Assembly: GCA_963921825.1 (NCBI GenBank)
Contig: OY997589.1
Location: forward strand, 80,460,523 to 80,524,522
Length of the DNA: 64,000 nt
DNA from: Erodium maritimum
Taxonomy: Eukaryota; Streptophyta; Magnoliopsida; Geraniales; Geraniaceae
Direction of reading: 5' to 3'
Below, piece after piece: positions 23,800 through 34,790 of the stretch. Each line of letters opens with the position of its first letter. The stretch's first letter is position 1. The position numbers were made by a program, and so were the translations under genes. Below the pieces are notes generated by a model that saw nothing but the letters and a program-made list of their open reading frames with translations, made no database searches and had not been told where the DNA came from.

Positions 23800-24502
23800 A
23801 TCTACGCCGACGGATACGGATATCCGTAGGTAAACAATTGTATAATAAATAGATTTTTAATACGCAGGTATTAGACAAGTATTTGATAATTCTTGCCGAC
23901 GGATAGGGTTAGATCCGTAGGTAAATAATTACTAACATTAGGGATATGCATCCGTAGGTGTAGTTTAATGTATCCGTAGGTAAACCTGGTTGACCATACG
24001 TCATCGACAACATTGACCATAATGTTCTGGAGTTTTGAACCGTTCGATCACAGGATTTTGGGCATAAGGATACTCTTTATCACAGTAAATACAACATGAA
24101 CGGTGTTGATTACATAATATTTCAACGAAAGACGGACGTACTGTAAAAATTATCATTTTTACAATGCTCAATGCCAATATACTGTACTATCAACTCCACA
24201 AACGTGTTTAGTCTAACTAGGAGATTTTCACAGTATTCTGCATAGTTACAAATTTGGTGTGGCATACATGACCCGTGAACGTAACGTTCCATTACGAATA
24301 GAATTTCGGGTCGGGAAGGATGACCGGTAGTTGGTCAACCCAGTCAACGGGATTTCAAAGACGGATGTGTATCCGTCGGTATGCCTATACCCTAATGTCC
24401 CACCTCGCACCGTTTCGCTAAGTGTCGTGGGCAAAACGGTGTCGTTCCAAATACTAAGGCCTCCCGACGGATATGTATCTGTCGGTAAGCCGAAAGCTCT
24501 AT

Positions 24503-24722
24503 ATAACTCACGAACCCTAATTTCCCCTCATTCCAGCGCCTCCCTCGGTTCAGACGCTTCCCCGAACTGTGCTCTGGCTTCCTCCGCGTCCTCCGGCCTC
24601 GTCCCTCGCCTCCGGCCTCGTCCCTCGCCTCCGGCGTCCTTCCTCGGCCTCTGGCGTCCTCCCTCGGCCTCTGGCGTCCTCCCTCGTCCTCCGGCGTCCT
24701 CCCTTTCAGTTCGTTACATCAG
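24503..24722 (+). promoter_or_regulatory. TATA box and putative non-coding first exon
   Basis: 'ctctatataactc' at about 24499-24511 is a good TATA box. It is followed by 'gaaccctaatttcccctc', typical of plant transcription starts, and a CT/GC-rich leader with a repeated 'cctcggcctctggcgtc' motif. The leader ends in CAG, followed by a donor-like GTAAG at 24723. Acceptor-like AGs stand shortly before each of the three downstream ATGs. The spliced structure is inferred, not shown. Confidence 0.45.
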
Positions 24723-25421
24723 GTAAGTTGTGGGTTTGTTAATCATTTTTGGTTTATTATTCTTCAAATGAGTTTGTGTATTGTTGTTTAAATGTATATA
24801 TGAGTTTGTGTATTGTTGTGTATAGTGTTACATCAAATGTATATATTAGTTTCTGTATTGTTGTTGAAATGTATGTTGTTGGAATAGTTTCATAAAATGT
24901 GCAATAGTTTCAGAAATGTAGAAATCAATGTTCTAAAAATACCGATTAATACCCGACTAATTTGATTAAATTCCGAATAATCCCCATTTAGTCCCCGATT
25001 AATCCTCAAAAGGCCTTAACTACTGCCTGACTAACGCCTAGCGATTTTTATACCCTTGGTAGAAATATAATAGTTTCAGAAATGTAGAATAGTTTCAGAA
25101 ATTGAGAAATGGAATAGTTTCAGGAATGTATAATAGTTTCATAAATTTAGAAATATTTTCATAAATTAATCAACGTTTAGAAATAGAACCTGAAATTTAT
25201 AAGACGCTATGTTTATGTTGGAATATACATTTGAATATTTAGGGTTTGAACTTTGGAAATGTATGCAATAATCCCTTTAGTTTGCACATGAATCGTAAAC
25301 TTAGCATCCATTAGGAATTCTGCAATTATTAGTTTTCTATTCTCCATAACTACAATTAGTACAGTAAATAACATTATGAAATACAAGTTCATGACTGCAT
25401 GTATATTAGGTTTTCATTTCG

Positions 25422-25733
25422 ATGGATGAAACCAATAGCAGTAGTGTTGGGGAGAATAGCCTAACTGAGGTAGATCCCATTGAAGAAGAAGTGCCAGTAG
25501 TGAGGGATGTAGACTGGGAGAAATCAATGAATTTAGTCGTGAGCAAATTGCCTAGGGGACTTTCTTCGGTTCGCGAGGCAGAGACTCGCATGTATATAAG
25601 GCGTCTGATTGCAGCAGAAGGAGCTAGACTTAGAAAGAAAAGGGCAGAACGAGATAGGCTCGCCGCTGAGAGACAGTCTGCTGAAAGTGCCAGACGGACT
25701 TCGTCTGTGGGATCGACTTCCAAGCGTCCGTAG
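25422..25733 (+). CDS. Small ORF 1 of CACTA-like element (103 aa), unknown
   Basis: I do not recognise this protein. It starts ATG-GAT-GAA shortly after an acceptor-like TTAG. The first 40 residues are acidic (SSSVGENS, IEEEVPVV). The second half is basic and helical: ETRMYIRRLIAAEGARL, then KKRAERDRLAAERQ, ending in a serine-rich tail. The motif R..L...EG/REG followed by AERxRLAAER recurs in the next ORF, so the two are related by duplication. A coiled-coil or DNA-binding accessory role is possible for a transposon protein, but nothing proves it. Confidence 0.45.
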   Translation: MDETNSSSVGENSLTEVDPIEEEVPVVRDVDWEKSMNLVVSKLPRGLSSVREAETRMYIRRLIAAEGARLRKKRAERDRLAAERQSAESARRTSSVGSTSKRP

Positions 25734-25941
25734 TTTACTGCTACTTAGTATATAAACGATGTTTAAATTAGGTTATATGTAAGTATGACTGTTATGACTC
25801 GGTAATTAATGTGTCATGCTAATACCTTTTATGAATGGTAATATTTGTATGGTTATTATGTTATGAGTGGTCGGTGTTGATTTAAATTTGTTTTTGGTAT
25901 ATTCGTTTTAATATTGTACTAAGGTTTGGTTTCATTTAGTC

Positions 25942-26391
25942 ATGGATGACCGAAGTAGCGTAGGGGAAAACGAACTCCCAGCGGACGAATATGATGGACC
26001 ACGAGAGGTTGATCTCCATGCTGAGATGATGCGATTGTACAACAGCATTCCAACAGAGTCGTTGCCACGCACGAGAGCGGTAGCAGCAGCTCGGATGAGG
26101 TTACGGGGCCTCATTAACCGAGAGGGACGAAGGATTGCGGCTGAAAGAGCTGCTGAAAGAGAACGACTTGCTGCTGAAAGAGCCGCTGATAGAGAACAGC
26201 TTGCTGCTGAAAGAGCCGCTGAAAGAGCTGCTGCAATAGCTAGGTTGGAGGAAAGATCTAGGCGTGTTTATGCACGTGTTGCTGAGATGAGTACACCTGA
26301 TGGAGCCACCTTCATGCGCGGCCCGAAGCATGACGCAAGGGTGTACGTGCAGTGGCTGAAAGACAATATGAAGCGCGAGTTCGAAGACTAG
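25942..26391 (+). CDS. Small ORF 2 of CACTA-like element (149 aa), unknown
   Basis: The start (DDRSSVGENELP) parallels ORF 1 (SSSVGENSLT). After an acidic segment comes RMRLRGLINREGRRI and then a coiled-coil made of a tandem 11-residue repeat (ERLAAERAADR, EQLAAERAAER), encoded by 33-bp DNA units at about 26161-26226. The C-terminal part (FMRGPKHDARVYVQW, then KREFED) is not repetitive. It lies 208 bp after ORF 1 on the same strand. The intact frame through repetitive sequence suggests recent coding constraint or youth. Function is unknown. Confidence 0.5.
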   Translation: MDDRSSVGENELPADEYDGPREVDLHAEMMRLYNSIPTESLPRTRAVAAARMRLRGLINREGRRIAAERAAERERLAAERAADREQLAAERAAERAAAIARLEERSRRVYARVAEMSTPDGATFMRGPKHDARVYVQWLKDNMKREFED

Positions 26392-26624
26392 ACGCCCTTG
26401 CTATAATATTAATGTATTAGTACTATTATGTGTTGTGTTAAGTAAGGATAACTTGTGTTTAAACTATCATTTTATATATATGACTGTGTTTTAATGTTTT
26501 AACGAATGCTTTACTTTTTCTTTACTTTATTAATTAAGTGTTAATGTTTATGAATATTACTTCCGTATGCTTTGAAATAATTATTTGGGATTAGTTATAA
26601 TTGTAATTTGTTGTTTGAGTCAGG

Positions 26625-26999
26625 ATGGAACCAAACTTTAATTCGCGACTCGAGCGCAGGTGGCGTCGTCGTGAAAATGCAGGAACAGTTGTACTACCTG
26701 ATCCACAAAGAGCCAACGCTGCAGCTGGCCCAGCGTGGGTGCAACATTATCACCGACTAGTGATGGAAGGACATGAACGCTTCGCCTATATTCGTCTCCT
26801 GATGCGTCAGAAAGGTGATGACCTTCCTCCACTACCTTATGGTGTAGGCCCGCTGCCGAGGCCTCCGTTCTTGGACGAGGTTCAGGAGAATGACCTTGAA
26901 GCTATAGAGGAGCCTGTTTGGTTTAGACGATTTGTTGAATGGATGGAAGATTTGAAGGCAATGCAAGAGCGTGTTATCTCAAATCTTCTTGCTTCGTAA
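26625..26999 (+). CDS. Small ORF 3 of CACTA-like element (124 aa), unknown
   Basis: An intact ORF starting just after an acceptor-like GTCAG. It opens with a basic stretch (RLERRWRRRENAG), then HYHRLVMEGHERFAYIRL and LMRQKGDDLPPLP. A proline-rich linker and an acidic/tryptophan-containing end (EEPVWFRRFVEWMED) follow. The 'RF.YIR.L...KG' segment may correspond to 'R.YIRRLIAAEG' of ORF 1, a weak similarity. It has no known domain. It sits 233 bp after ORF 2 and before the right subterminal repeats. Confidence 0.45.
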   Translation: MEPNFNSRLERRWRRRENAGTVVLPDPQRANAAAGPAWVQHYHRLVMEGHERFAYIRLLMRQKGDDLPPLPYGVGPLPRPPFLDEVQENDLEAIEEPVWFRRFVEWMEDLKAMQERVISNLLAS

Positions 27000-27699
27000 C
27001 TCTATCATTATGCGTTTATGTAAAAAAAAATTCTGAGCAAAACTGCTACTCGTTTATGTATTTTGTTGTTTAAGTATTCGGCTATGTATTTTGTTGTTTA
27101 ACAATGTACTTTTACAAAATACATGGTAGTTTAAATGTGTTGTGCTTATATACCGCTTGTATAATACAAGATCCTGTATTATATCGATATTTTCATCAGG
27201 ATGACTATAAATGTTTTCGGAAATAGTTTGTACACTGGCTCACTTGACCAACGGATAAAACAAGCTTCACTGACAGATAAAACATCCATGGGTAAGGATT
27301 CCACTTGCTTGACGAACAAAGTATCTGTAGCTAGGCTTTACAAACTCCACAGACGGATACAACATCCGTAGGTAAGGCTTCTCCACCTGCCTGACGGATA
27401 CATGCGACCTTTTCCACGGAAATTGTATCCGTCAGCAAGGTTTGAGACCTTGCCTACGGATGTAGTATCCGTCTGTGAAGATTTCACCTGCCTGACGGAT
27501 ACTATGGACCTTTTCCACGGATATTATATCCGTCAGTCAGGTGATAACCTGGCTGACGGATGGGCCTATCCGTGACCAAGGTTCTAAATCTTTAGTGACG
27601 GATATTTTCTATCCGTGTGCCAAGCCCAGTTCTGCAGTAGTGACACCACATGATCGGCAATGGAGAAGAAAGGGATCCCTAAGACAAAGCTCAACTAGA

Positions 27700-28190
27700 A
27701 AACCGGTGGTTAACACCACATGATCGGCGACAGAGAAGAGAAGGAGAACCAACGAGCAACTCTTGTACTATCCCGCTACAGGCTAATACTACTAAAACCT
27801 TTTGATGAAAACTTCATATCTATTTTTGGACACCTTGGATTGTCTTGGTCTTTGGGGGATGGAAGAAGAATTAGCTCTGGCATGACCATTGACATGGAAC
27901 TTCAGTTCTGAATTTTTTTTCCCGAAGATTATTCCTTGTAAGTAATCAAAAAACTGTCAAAACAATTATCTGTGGCCTAATGGCTTCTGGTTTTTAAGCT
28001 TCAGATCATCATTGAGGGGCGGTGAATTTGAGAAACTCAATTCTTTAAACAACATTCTTGTCCAAGTCTGCTGCACTCAATCTCCTGACATTCTCTCTTG
28101 GCAACCCAAAGGAAATTCCTACTCAGTATCCAAAGCTTATAAGTCACTTGCAGATTAAGGAATCCCATCTCTACCCTGAACAAAAATCTT
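27700..28190 (+). pseudogene. LINE ORF2 fragment (zf-RVT region)
   Basis: Broken remains of the C-terminal part of a LINE reverse transcriptase. 'SWSLGDGRRIS' corresponds to the usual 'VGDGRRISFW.D.W' element. Later, 'SPDILSWQPKGNSYSVSKAY' corresponds to the 'D.LVW..S.G.YSVKSAY' element, interrupted by stops. There is no poly(A) end, so it is a fragment. It lies next to the CACTA-like right end and shares a short repeat ('aacaccacatgatcggc') with 27643-27658. Confidence 0.65.
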
Positions 28191-29008
28191 ACGGATGGGT
28201 AATTGGCAGAATAGCCCTCCAGTCAAAATATGTTAGGAGGTTAGCCTTAGCAAAAAAAAAAATGCAGCGTAGCCCGTTCTTTAAGTGGTTTTGGACATTC
28301 TCATCTTTACCTTTGATTATTAAAATATTATTTTAATTATGGGAATTAATTTTTTTTTTATTGCCTCATTTTTTTTTCTTCTTCTTCTTCTTTGTTCGAT
28401 GTTGCGTTCGTTACTAGATGTCGTCGACTGCTGCTACTACTAACCGTGAAACGAGAAGCGGGTCGGAGTGCGTCTGCTGCTCTTCTTGTTATTCTTCTTT
28501 TCGGGGGTTACCGTCCTGTTAGAAGAGCTCGAAGTGTTGTACCGAACCATATCAGTGAGTAAAAAACCCTAATTTCTTATTTTCAATTCAATTCGTCATT
28601 CCCACCTCACAATTTCCACAAGTATGTCTATATGTATGTGTAGATTGTAGTTGATATGGATTTCGAATGCTATGAACTACATTGAAACGGAAACAGAAGT
28701 AAACTATTGAATTGAACCTGCATCTGCATGTGCATTTGCAAATTTTCGCAAAAAATTCTTGGTATTTGTAATAACCTGATACTGGGAAGAAATAAACTGA
28801 TAATGGGGATGTGTAAAAACCCGATACTAAGATAAAATAAACCGGTACTATGAGTATGAAATAAACCGATAGTGTAAAAAAACAAATACTAAGATAAAAA
28901 AAACGATACTATGGATATGTATAAACCGATACTGCAAAAAAATGAACTGGTACTAGAGTTTAATATTTGGATGTCGATGTTGATGTTTTGTGTTTAATTC
29001 GTGTAGGA
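28191..29008. other. Upstream region or intron of MULE pseudogene
   Basis: No clear ORF. Bases 28780-28950 contain about ten degenerate copies of 'ataaaccgatacta'. The stretch ends with an acceptor-like GTGTAG directly before the MULE start, so part of it may be an intron following an exon at about 28420-28555. Confidence 0.35.
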
Positions 29009-30388
29009 ATGGGGAGAGTAGTAGTCCTTGCTGATTGTGGTGGGGAATACAAGATATAGGGAGGAAAGTATACTTGGATACCTAGTATTGATGATAAAGT
29101 AATTAGTTTCCAGGAATGTATACCTGGGAACATTGTATGAGATGATTGAATTGGACAAAAACGACGTAGATTTGAAAGTCCGGTACCAGTTGTATGAGTT
29201 TGAAGGTATTTCTTGTAGAGTTTTGACGCCAATCTCTATAACAGATGGTGCGAGTCTTAAGGCCTATCATTTGTTATATGAAAACACCGCCACCGGTCGT
29301 CCAAACAAATTACATGTACAACTGAGTAAGAAAGATACTCTTGTAGATAGTATCTTTGACCAGGAATGTTGCCGTCCCCAAACCCATTAAGAACGAAACG
29401 GGCAGTGGTAGTGGTAATTTAATAAGAAGTTGCCCGAGGAAAGGATGTATTGGTATTGGAGCAGCAGCATCTCCTACTGGTGCAGAAGAGGATCTTCTTG
29501 GTATTAGAGAGGACTTTAAACCTAAATTTGATAGTGGAGCAGACTCTTATGTAATAATAGTGAAGAAGACGACCCGGTGTATAAAGGAGACCGACATTAT
29601 GGTTCTGTGGGATTGGATGATGAAGAACCATTGATCGCATTTGGTTTCACAGATGGGCCGGACATGGTAGTTGGTCAAGAGTTTGCCAACAAATTTGGGG
29701 TTCAAAGAAAGTTGAGGAATGTTGCAATGACCTGTAAGACTCACTTTGAATTTAGAACCATCATATCGAACCGGACATTGTATGTTGTAAAATGCAGAGG
29801 TCGTGAATGTGATTGCTTGGTGCGTGCAGCCAAAATGAGGGGAGTAGCCACTTTCTCCATAAGAACGTATCGCAATTACCACACTTGCTCCCCATATGAT
29901 GTGAATAGAAATCACAGTCAGGAAACTACGGATGTGGTTTCCACCTATCTAAGTGAATCATTTAATGATGAAGAGCTACCCCCGCCAAATTCAGTTCAAG
30001 GACTTATTCATGGTACCTACAATGCAGACATATCATACTGGCTAGCTTGGAAGAGACGAAAACTTGCAAACACTAAGATAAAAGTTTCCCCGAGCAAAGT
30101 TATTGATTTCTCCCTTTATATATGCACCTTGTTAAGTAGTTGAATCCAAGCACAATCACGGATATAGTGGTGAATGATAAGAAGGAATTCAAATATTGTT
30201 TCATAGCATATGGAGCATGTATCAAAGGATTCAGCCAAATGCGAAAGGTTGTTGGAGTGGATGAGACTTGGTTGAAGACCAAGTTCAAAGAGGTCATGCT
30301 AATTGCATCGGGATTCGATGGTAATTTTCATATGTACCCAATTGCTTGGGCCGTGGTGGACACGGAGAACCAAACATCGTGGACATGA
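29009..30388 (+). pseudogene. Mutator-like (MULE) transposase, broken
   Basis: Remains of a MuDR-type transposase. The N-terminal PB1-like part (29009-29390) starts MGRVVVLADCGGEYK and is interrupted by stops. The DNA-binding part (29590-30060) is clear: VVGQEFANKF, HFEFRTIISN, YVVKCRGRECDCLVRA, FSIRTYRNYHTC, NHSQETTDVVS and ISYWLAWKR. After a frameshift, the catalytic domain begins at about 30180 (YCFIAYGACIKGF, VVGVDETWLK with the first Asp, DGNFHMYPIAWAVVD). It stops after 'ENQTSW', so the second half of the catalytic domain and the zinc knuckle are missing. No terminal repeats were found. Confidence 0.9.
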
Positions 30389-30639
30389 AGTTCTTAGCTC
30401 ACTCCTCGATGATATGTCATATGTTATTTGGTCTCACTCCTTCTTTCCATCTAGTCCATTGTTACCAGTATAGCATACTATTTCTACCACCACCACTTTT
30501 AGGCATATGTTTCTCCATAGATACTCATTATCATTTTCTCCACACCCGCTAATCCAAAATGGCTTATAGGTGACAAAGTTCTTGTTGTCACTAAAAAGAA
30601 AATATATTGTCATTGAATACATAGGTGACATCGATCGAA

Positions 30640-31250
30640 TGGAGCGTCACATGTAGCGGTGAGGGGTTCCAAGCACTCCCGCCTCCAAGAATGAGTACTG
30701 GGGGCCCCAGGGAGGGGTTGGTAGACTGTACCTCCTCCCTGGCTGATAGGCGGCATTGGTACTACCAACAACCGAGTTATTATTTCACTACCATTTCGGA
30801 GTCAGCAATCCCGCCTTCAGGAGCCCTACCACTATCAGTCAAGGGAGGACGACGCACGCTGACTTATCGGAGAGGTGAGCTCCGAAACCACACCACTCGT
30901 AACAGACGAGTCCACGAGTCGCGTAGTAGAAACTTCAAGGTCGGAAAGTGAATTAAAGGGACGGAGGAGGGTAAAATGGTCAAGGAAACCTACTGAGGAA
31001 GAATCATAGGCGTCGGATGGGGCGTCATATGAAGCGGCGGGGGGCTTCAAGCACCCTCGCCTCCAAGAATGAGTACTGAAGGGCCCAGGGAGGGGTTGGT
31101 CGACTGTACCTTCTCCCTGGCACATAGGTGGCATTGGTACCACCAACAGTTGATGAGTTACTTCTCTACCACTTCAAAGTCAGCAATCCCGCGTTCAGGA
31201 GCCCTACCACTATCAATCAAGGGAGGACGACGCACACTGACTTACCGGGG
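30640..31250. repeat. Two-copy repeat, ~230-bp units 365 bp apart
   Basis: The segments 30650-30890 and 31018-31255 share most of their sequence, for example 'cctccaagaatgagtactg', 'cccagggaggggttgg' and 'caggagccctaccactatca'. Neither strand has a known domain. The GC-rich content suggests LINE or LTR leader material. Confidence 0.75.
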
Positions 31251-31398
31251 GAGTAATCGGTCCACCACTGCACGATTATCATCTAATCTGCTCGATCAGT
31301 TTCTTATGGTAGAAGCATACTGTATCGGTGTCCCTGGATGCTACCGTAGTCCCACCCCTCCGATCGCACTTATGCCTATGAGCAACATTTACTATTCT

Positions 31399-33210
31399 TT
31401 TTTTTATCAGAGAGAAAGAAATGCATTAAAAAGGAAGTGTGGGTCCTGGGTTAGAAACCACAACAACCAAACCAAAGTCAACAAAAACGGCCTAAAGGCC
31501 AAAAGCAACAAAGGAAACAAACAAGACAAAATAACCACCCTAGTCCACCACAACAACAACTAATACACCAGACTAGTGAACAGTACCTAAGGAGACCGCT
31601 CGGGCAACCTTGATCGGACTAGTGAACAGTACCACAGGAGACCGCACGGATGAATCCTCTGGCCTCAAGAAGGCTAAGTGATTCGTGCCCCTCCACCCGA
31701 ACCCGGGCAGATCGGCCCCAAACTGCGACTCCGGAACAAGTACTCACCGGACCCTACCAAGGTAAAGCAAACCCAAAACGACTCCTGAACGAGCACTCAC
31801 TAGACCTGGTAAGAGAAACCACCGAGGAGTTTTTTTTTAAGTTTATGTTAGTTTTCTTGATATGTATGGTGCTAACTGCGTTAGCAGTCACCAGAATGCT
31901 TTTAAATTCATAATATCATCGTTCTACCTCAAAAAAAAAGTATAGATTTCAAGTTAATGATATGAATGAACATAGAATAGAAGGATTCGAGAAGGCTATG
32001 AGAGGGTTCGAAGGGCTTGAGTTTTTGATTGGGTTAAAAGTGTTTTTGAGGCTTACAAGAGTTTCGTTTTCAACAAAGCATCGTCTGGGGGAACAGGGTA
32101 CCAGAACTCAGAGAGTTCAACGGTGGTGATGGTGGGAGGCAAAACATTGTTTGGGGACCCCTCCAAGGGCCAGTCCCCGATGCTTCGACGGTATATCATC
32201 CCTTCCGACCGGGCCTCTTTCCAGCCTGTAGCTTGTTGCCCCATATAGGAGCTGATGCCATCCTCTATAGCGCTCCCCATGGTTACGGACGTTGGAACTT
32301 CAACAGCTCGCACCCCCAGATGTGGGCGTCCTCCACCTCCAAACCCACCACGCTCCTGGGGTACGCGGTCAGCAATCGAATCAGTTTATAGCTGATCACC
32401 ACCCGACCCCTGCCGAATCTTCGCGTGCACAAAATCCGTCAGGTTTGGGGTGGACCGCCTAGGGAGGCTTATCGCGGACGTCTGGCTGGTGTCCCAAGTA
32501 GGAAATAAGGAACCCGGGTTATGTATCGGGTCCATTGTTATGCCGCTTCCCCTTTCTCGAGACAACCTCGCCTTAGGTATCGGATCTAATGCCAGCGTGC
32601 TTGAGGCAGCTCCCTTCAAACTCCCGTATAGTGCAGCGCCGTCTCGCGATCCCCGATTGACCGCTGCTCCATCAAAGCCAGAGAGGATGGTAGGAACTCC
32701 CGCCGACACACATAGGGATGATGCCTCCTCGCTGGAGTATGCCGCAGCAGACCCCTCCGATATGCTGGAAGGTGGCTCTGAGGATACCGGAGCGAGGGCA
32801 ACGACCTAACCGGCCTTTGTGCTGAACCATACTCCTCGCCATCTAACGCCTCCCTCCTCGGGGACATAGACGGAGGGCCATCGACCCCACTCACAAGCCT
32901 GGGAACAACTTCACCGTATGGTATCCGGACCTTAACCTGCCTCCGCGCCCAGCCCCGCCGAGCAAACGTGGAAGACCTCTAGGGGATCAGACCAGCCCAA
33001 AGTGAGGGAGAAGGATGGAGAAGACTGGGTCGAAGGAAACCAGCCCCTCTGGTACTTATCTCCACACCAGGTGTGGTCTGCGAGGGAGGCGACCGGATGG
33101 GACGGGGTGACACTGGGGCGGCGCGATCGATAGAGCCAGCCCCATGTGGCGACTGTGCTGGGTGCATCGCAGCGGCAGTGGCAGGAGAAAGCACCATAGC
33201 GCGGCTAAGT
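31399..33210 (-). mobile_element. LINE-like retroposon, minus strand, decayed
   Basis: A T-run and 'atcagagagaaagaaatgcatt' at about 31399-31425 read on the minus strand as 'aatgcatttctttctctctgat' plus poly(A), a common plant LINE 3' end. Upstream on the minus strand, several proline/serine-rich ORFs (32053-32313, 32386-32709, 32979-33197) may be decayed ORF1. The ORF at 32979-33197 starts plausibly like an ORF1 N-terminus. No reverse transcriptase is present, so it is internally deleted or a short derivative. The 5' limit is a guess. Confidence 0.4.
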
Positions 33211-33609
33211 CTAGGACTATGTAAAAAGTATAACCGAAATGTTTTGAATGATTTTATTGAAGAGTCTAAATTCCTTTATATAGAAGGATACAAGATTCAT
33301 ATAAGAAAATAAATAATAAATGATTATCTAATTTAATTATCGTAATCAAATAAAATAAAATCAGAATAAATCAATTAGATTTATTATGATATGATTACCT
33401 TCAATAGATTAGGAGTAGGCGAGTCTCAACGAGAGCGAGACAGAAAGAAAAAAAAAAGTTTCTTATTCTTTGTCGTAGATACTAAAGTCCACCAATGTTA
33501 CGGGGGCCAATATAAAAAAATTATATTTATCATTTTATTCTGTTTAAACGAATGGACTTACAATCGAAACTCAACAATGAAAAAACAACCTAAATCTTCT
33601 TTCACTCTA

Positions 33610-34344
33610 TCAGTAATAAATCTGTCCTTTGTTCTTCACGACTTTCATGTGTAACTCCTCCTTCTTGACGCCAGTGACCTTATCCACCATCTTTCCATTC
33701 TTCATCAGTATGAACGTCGGCATAGTCTGAACTCCATATTCTGCCGACACTGACTGTTTCATTCACAGTTTCTTATTAAAGTTACTATGTTTCAACAGCA
33801 AAGAACAAGAACAAAAACATAGGTTGTAAAAGTGATATGTACCACTAGTTTATCGACATCGATTTTGATGAAGTCAACGTCTGTGAACTTGGCCGCCATG
33901 TCGTTGATGGCAGGCTCAAGAGCCTTACAAGGTCGGCACCAAGCAGCTGTGAAGTAAATCACCATCTTCATCCATAACAACACCAAACCCATATCAATAT
34001 TTGGAACAATTGTATGAACATAATTGACAAACGAAGCAAAAGAGCGCTTAATAAGTTTTGCATACCAGCTTTTGGGTTTGCTTGGAGGCCTCGAAACGAG
34101 CCTTCCATTGATTCAATGAAACGAGCTCGATGACACGAGTAGCCTTCCCGTAGGACACTCCTCCAAGTCTTTCTGAGGGAGCCTTCCATTGGGATGAAAG
34201 TGCCCTCTCATAGGACCCTCCATTGAGTGACTTCCCACAAGACCCTCTATCAATCCTCTCAAACTGAGGACTCCATTGGGGTGATGAATGGAAATTTAAA
34301 ACTCGAGTGAAGTTTTCGAAAGACCCTCCATTGAACCTGTCCAT
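33610..34344 (-). CDS. Thioredoxin h-like gene 1 (CRPC active site)
   Basis: Three exons on the minus strand: 34066-34344, 33843-33965 and 33610-33753, all with GT-AG introns in phase 0, giving 181 aa. Thioredoxin h proteins reduce disulfides of target proteins in the cytosol and other compartments. Residues 1-93 are an N-terminal extension ending in the motif VIELVSLNQW..RFE, typical of the first strand and helix of h2-type thioredoxins. The active site in exon 2 is WCRPC (residues 102-106) instead of WCGPC, caused by CGA for GGA. The cis-proline loop TMPTF is intact (Pro146). The extension lacks a glycine at position 2, so N-myristoylation is not expected. Paralogues lie at 38626 and 50115. 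The changed active site leaves activity uncertain, but the frame is intact. Confidence 0.88.
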
Positions 34345-34450
34345 GATCGAAACTAGCTTCCTTGAATACAAAAATTTAAACCCAAGTTGATAATTTAGAG
34401 AAATGTTTTGTAGTTTGTTGTGATGAATGTGAATGTCAAGAGAAGAGTTG

Positions 34451-34458
34451 TTTATATA
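34451..34458 (-). promoter_or_regulatory. TATA box of thioredoxin gene 1
   Basis: TATATAAA on the minus strand, 107 bp upstream of the ATG, within 'ccaagctctatataaaca'. The same context precedes the other two thioredoxin genes. Confidence 0.75.
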
Positions 34459-34571
34459 GAGCTTGGTATTGATGGTGAGCAAATTGTTAATGCCTTTGCT
34501 TTAAGGTGTAAGATTCTATACAGTTGGCTTTTCATCACAAGATATATTTATCAGGTGATAAACGAACTCCC

Positions 34572-34790
34572 ATCTGGGAGAAGATTCTAATGAGTTGTAT
34601 GTGGACCAAAATCAATGTCCACTACAAAGACAAGAATCAGATGTTTCCTTTTAGAAAGGTTTGACAAATTTTATTCTCTGTCAGGTCATTTCTATATTTA
34701 TGTGTAATATATCAACAAAGACAATGTCGAAGTCAATCTTGTATATCAAAACACATGAATTCCAGAATCATGTCGTCACCCTCAAGCAGT
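34572..34790 (+). repeat. Dispersed repeat, copy 3 of 3
   Basis: This matches copy 1 at 1500-1865: 'gattctaatgagttgtatgt', 'atcaatgtccacta', 'tctatatttatgtgtaatat', 'caaagacaatgt', 'ccagaatcatgtc'. It lacks the central part present in copies 1 and 2. It lies about 230 bp upstream of thioredoxin gene 1, transcribed away from it. Confidence 0.6.

Larger units (their letters stand above)
23800..27642 (+). mobile_element. CACTA-like element with three small ORFs
   Basis: The right end, TTCTGCAGTAGTG at 27630-27642, equals the right terminus of the CACTA at 16152-18318. The last ~400 bp (27245-27630) are full of subterminal repeats (GACGGATA and ATCCGTNGG, both orientations). Similar motifs occur at the left (23808-23990, 'gccgacggata', 'atccgtaggtaaa') and at 24360-24490. 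A precise left CACTA terminus was not found, so the start is approximate, and the two ends may come from different subfamilies. No CACTA transposase is visible. The interior has a promoter-like segment and three ORFs on the plus strand. Confidence 0.6.

Noticed and set aside
24331-24726. 131-codon ORF ahead of the three small ORFs
   Set aside because: It spans the TATA box and the CT-rich leader, and its repeated PPASFLGLW-type content follows the leader repeats; it is more likely untranslated.
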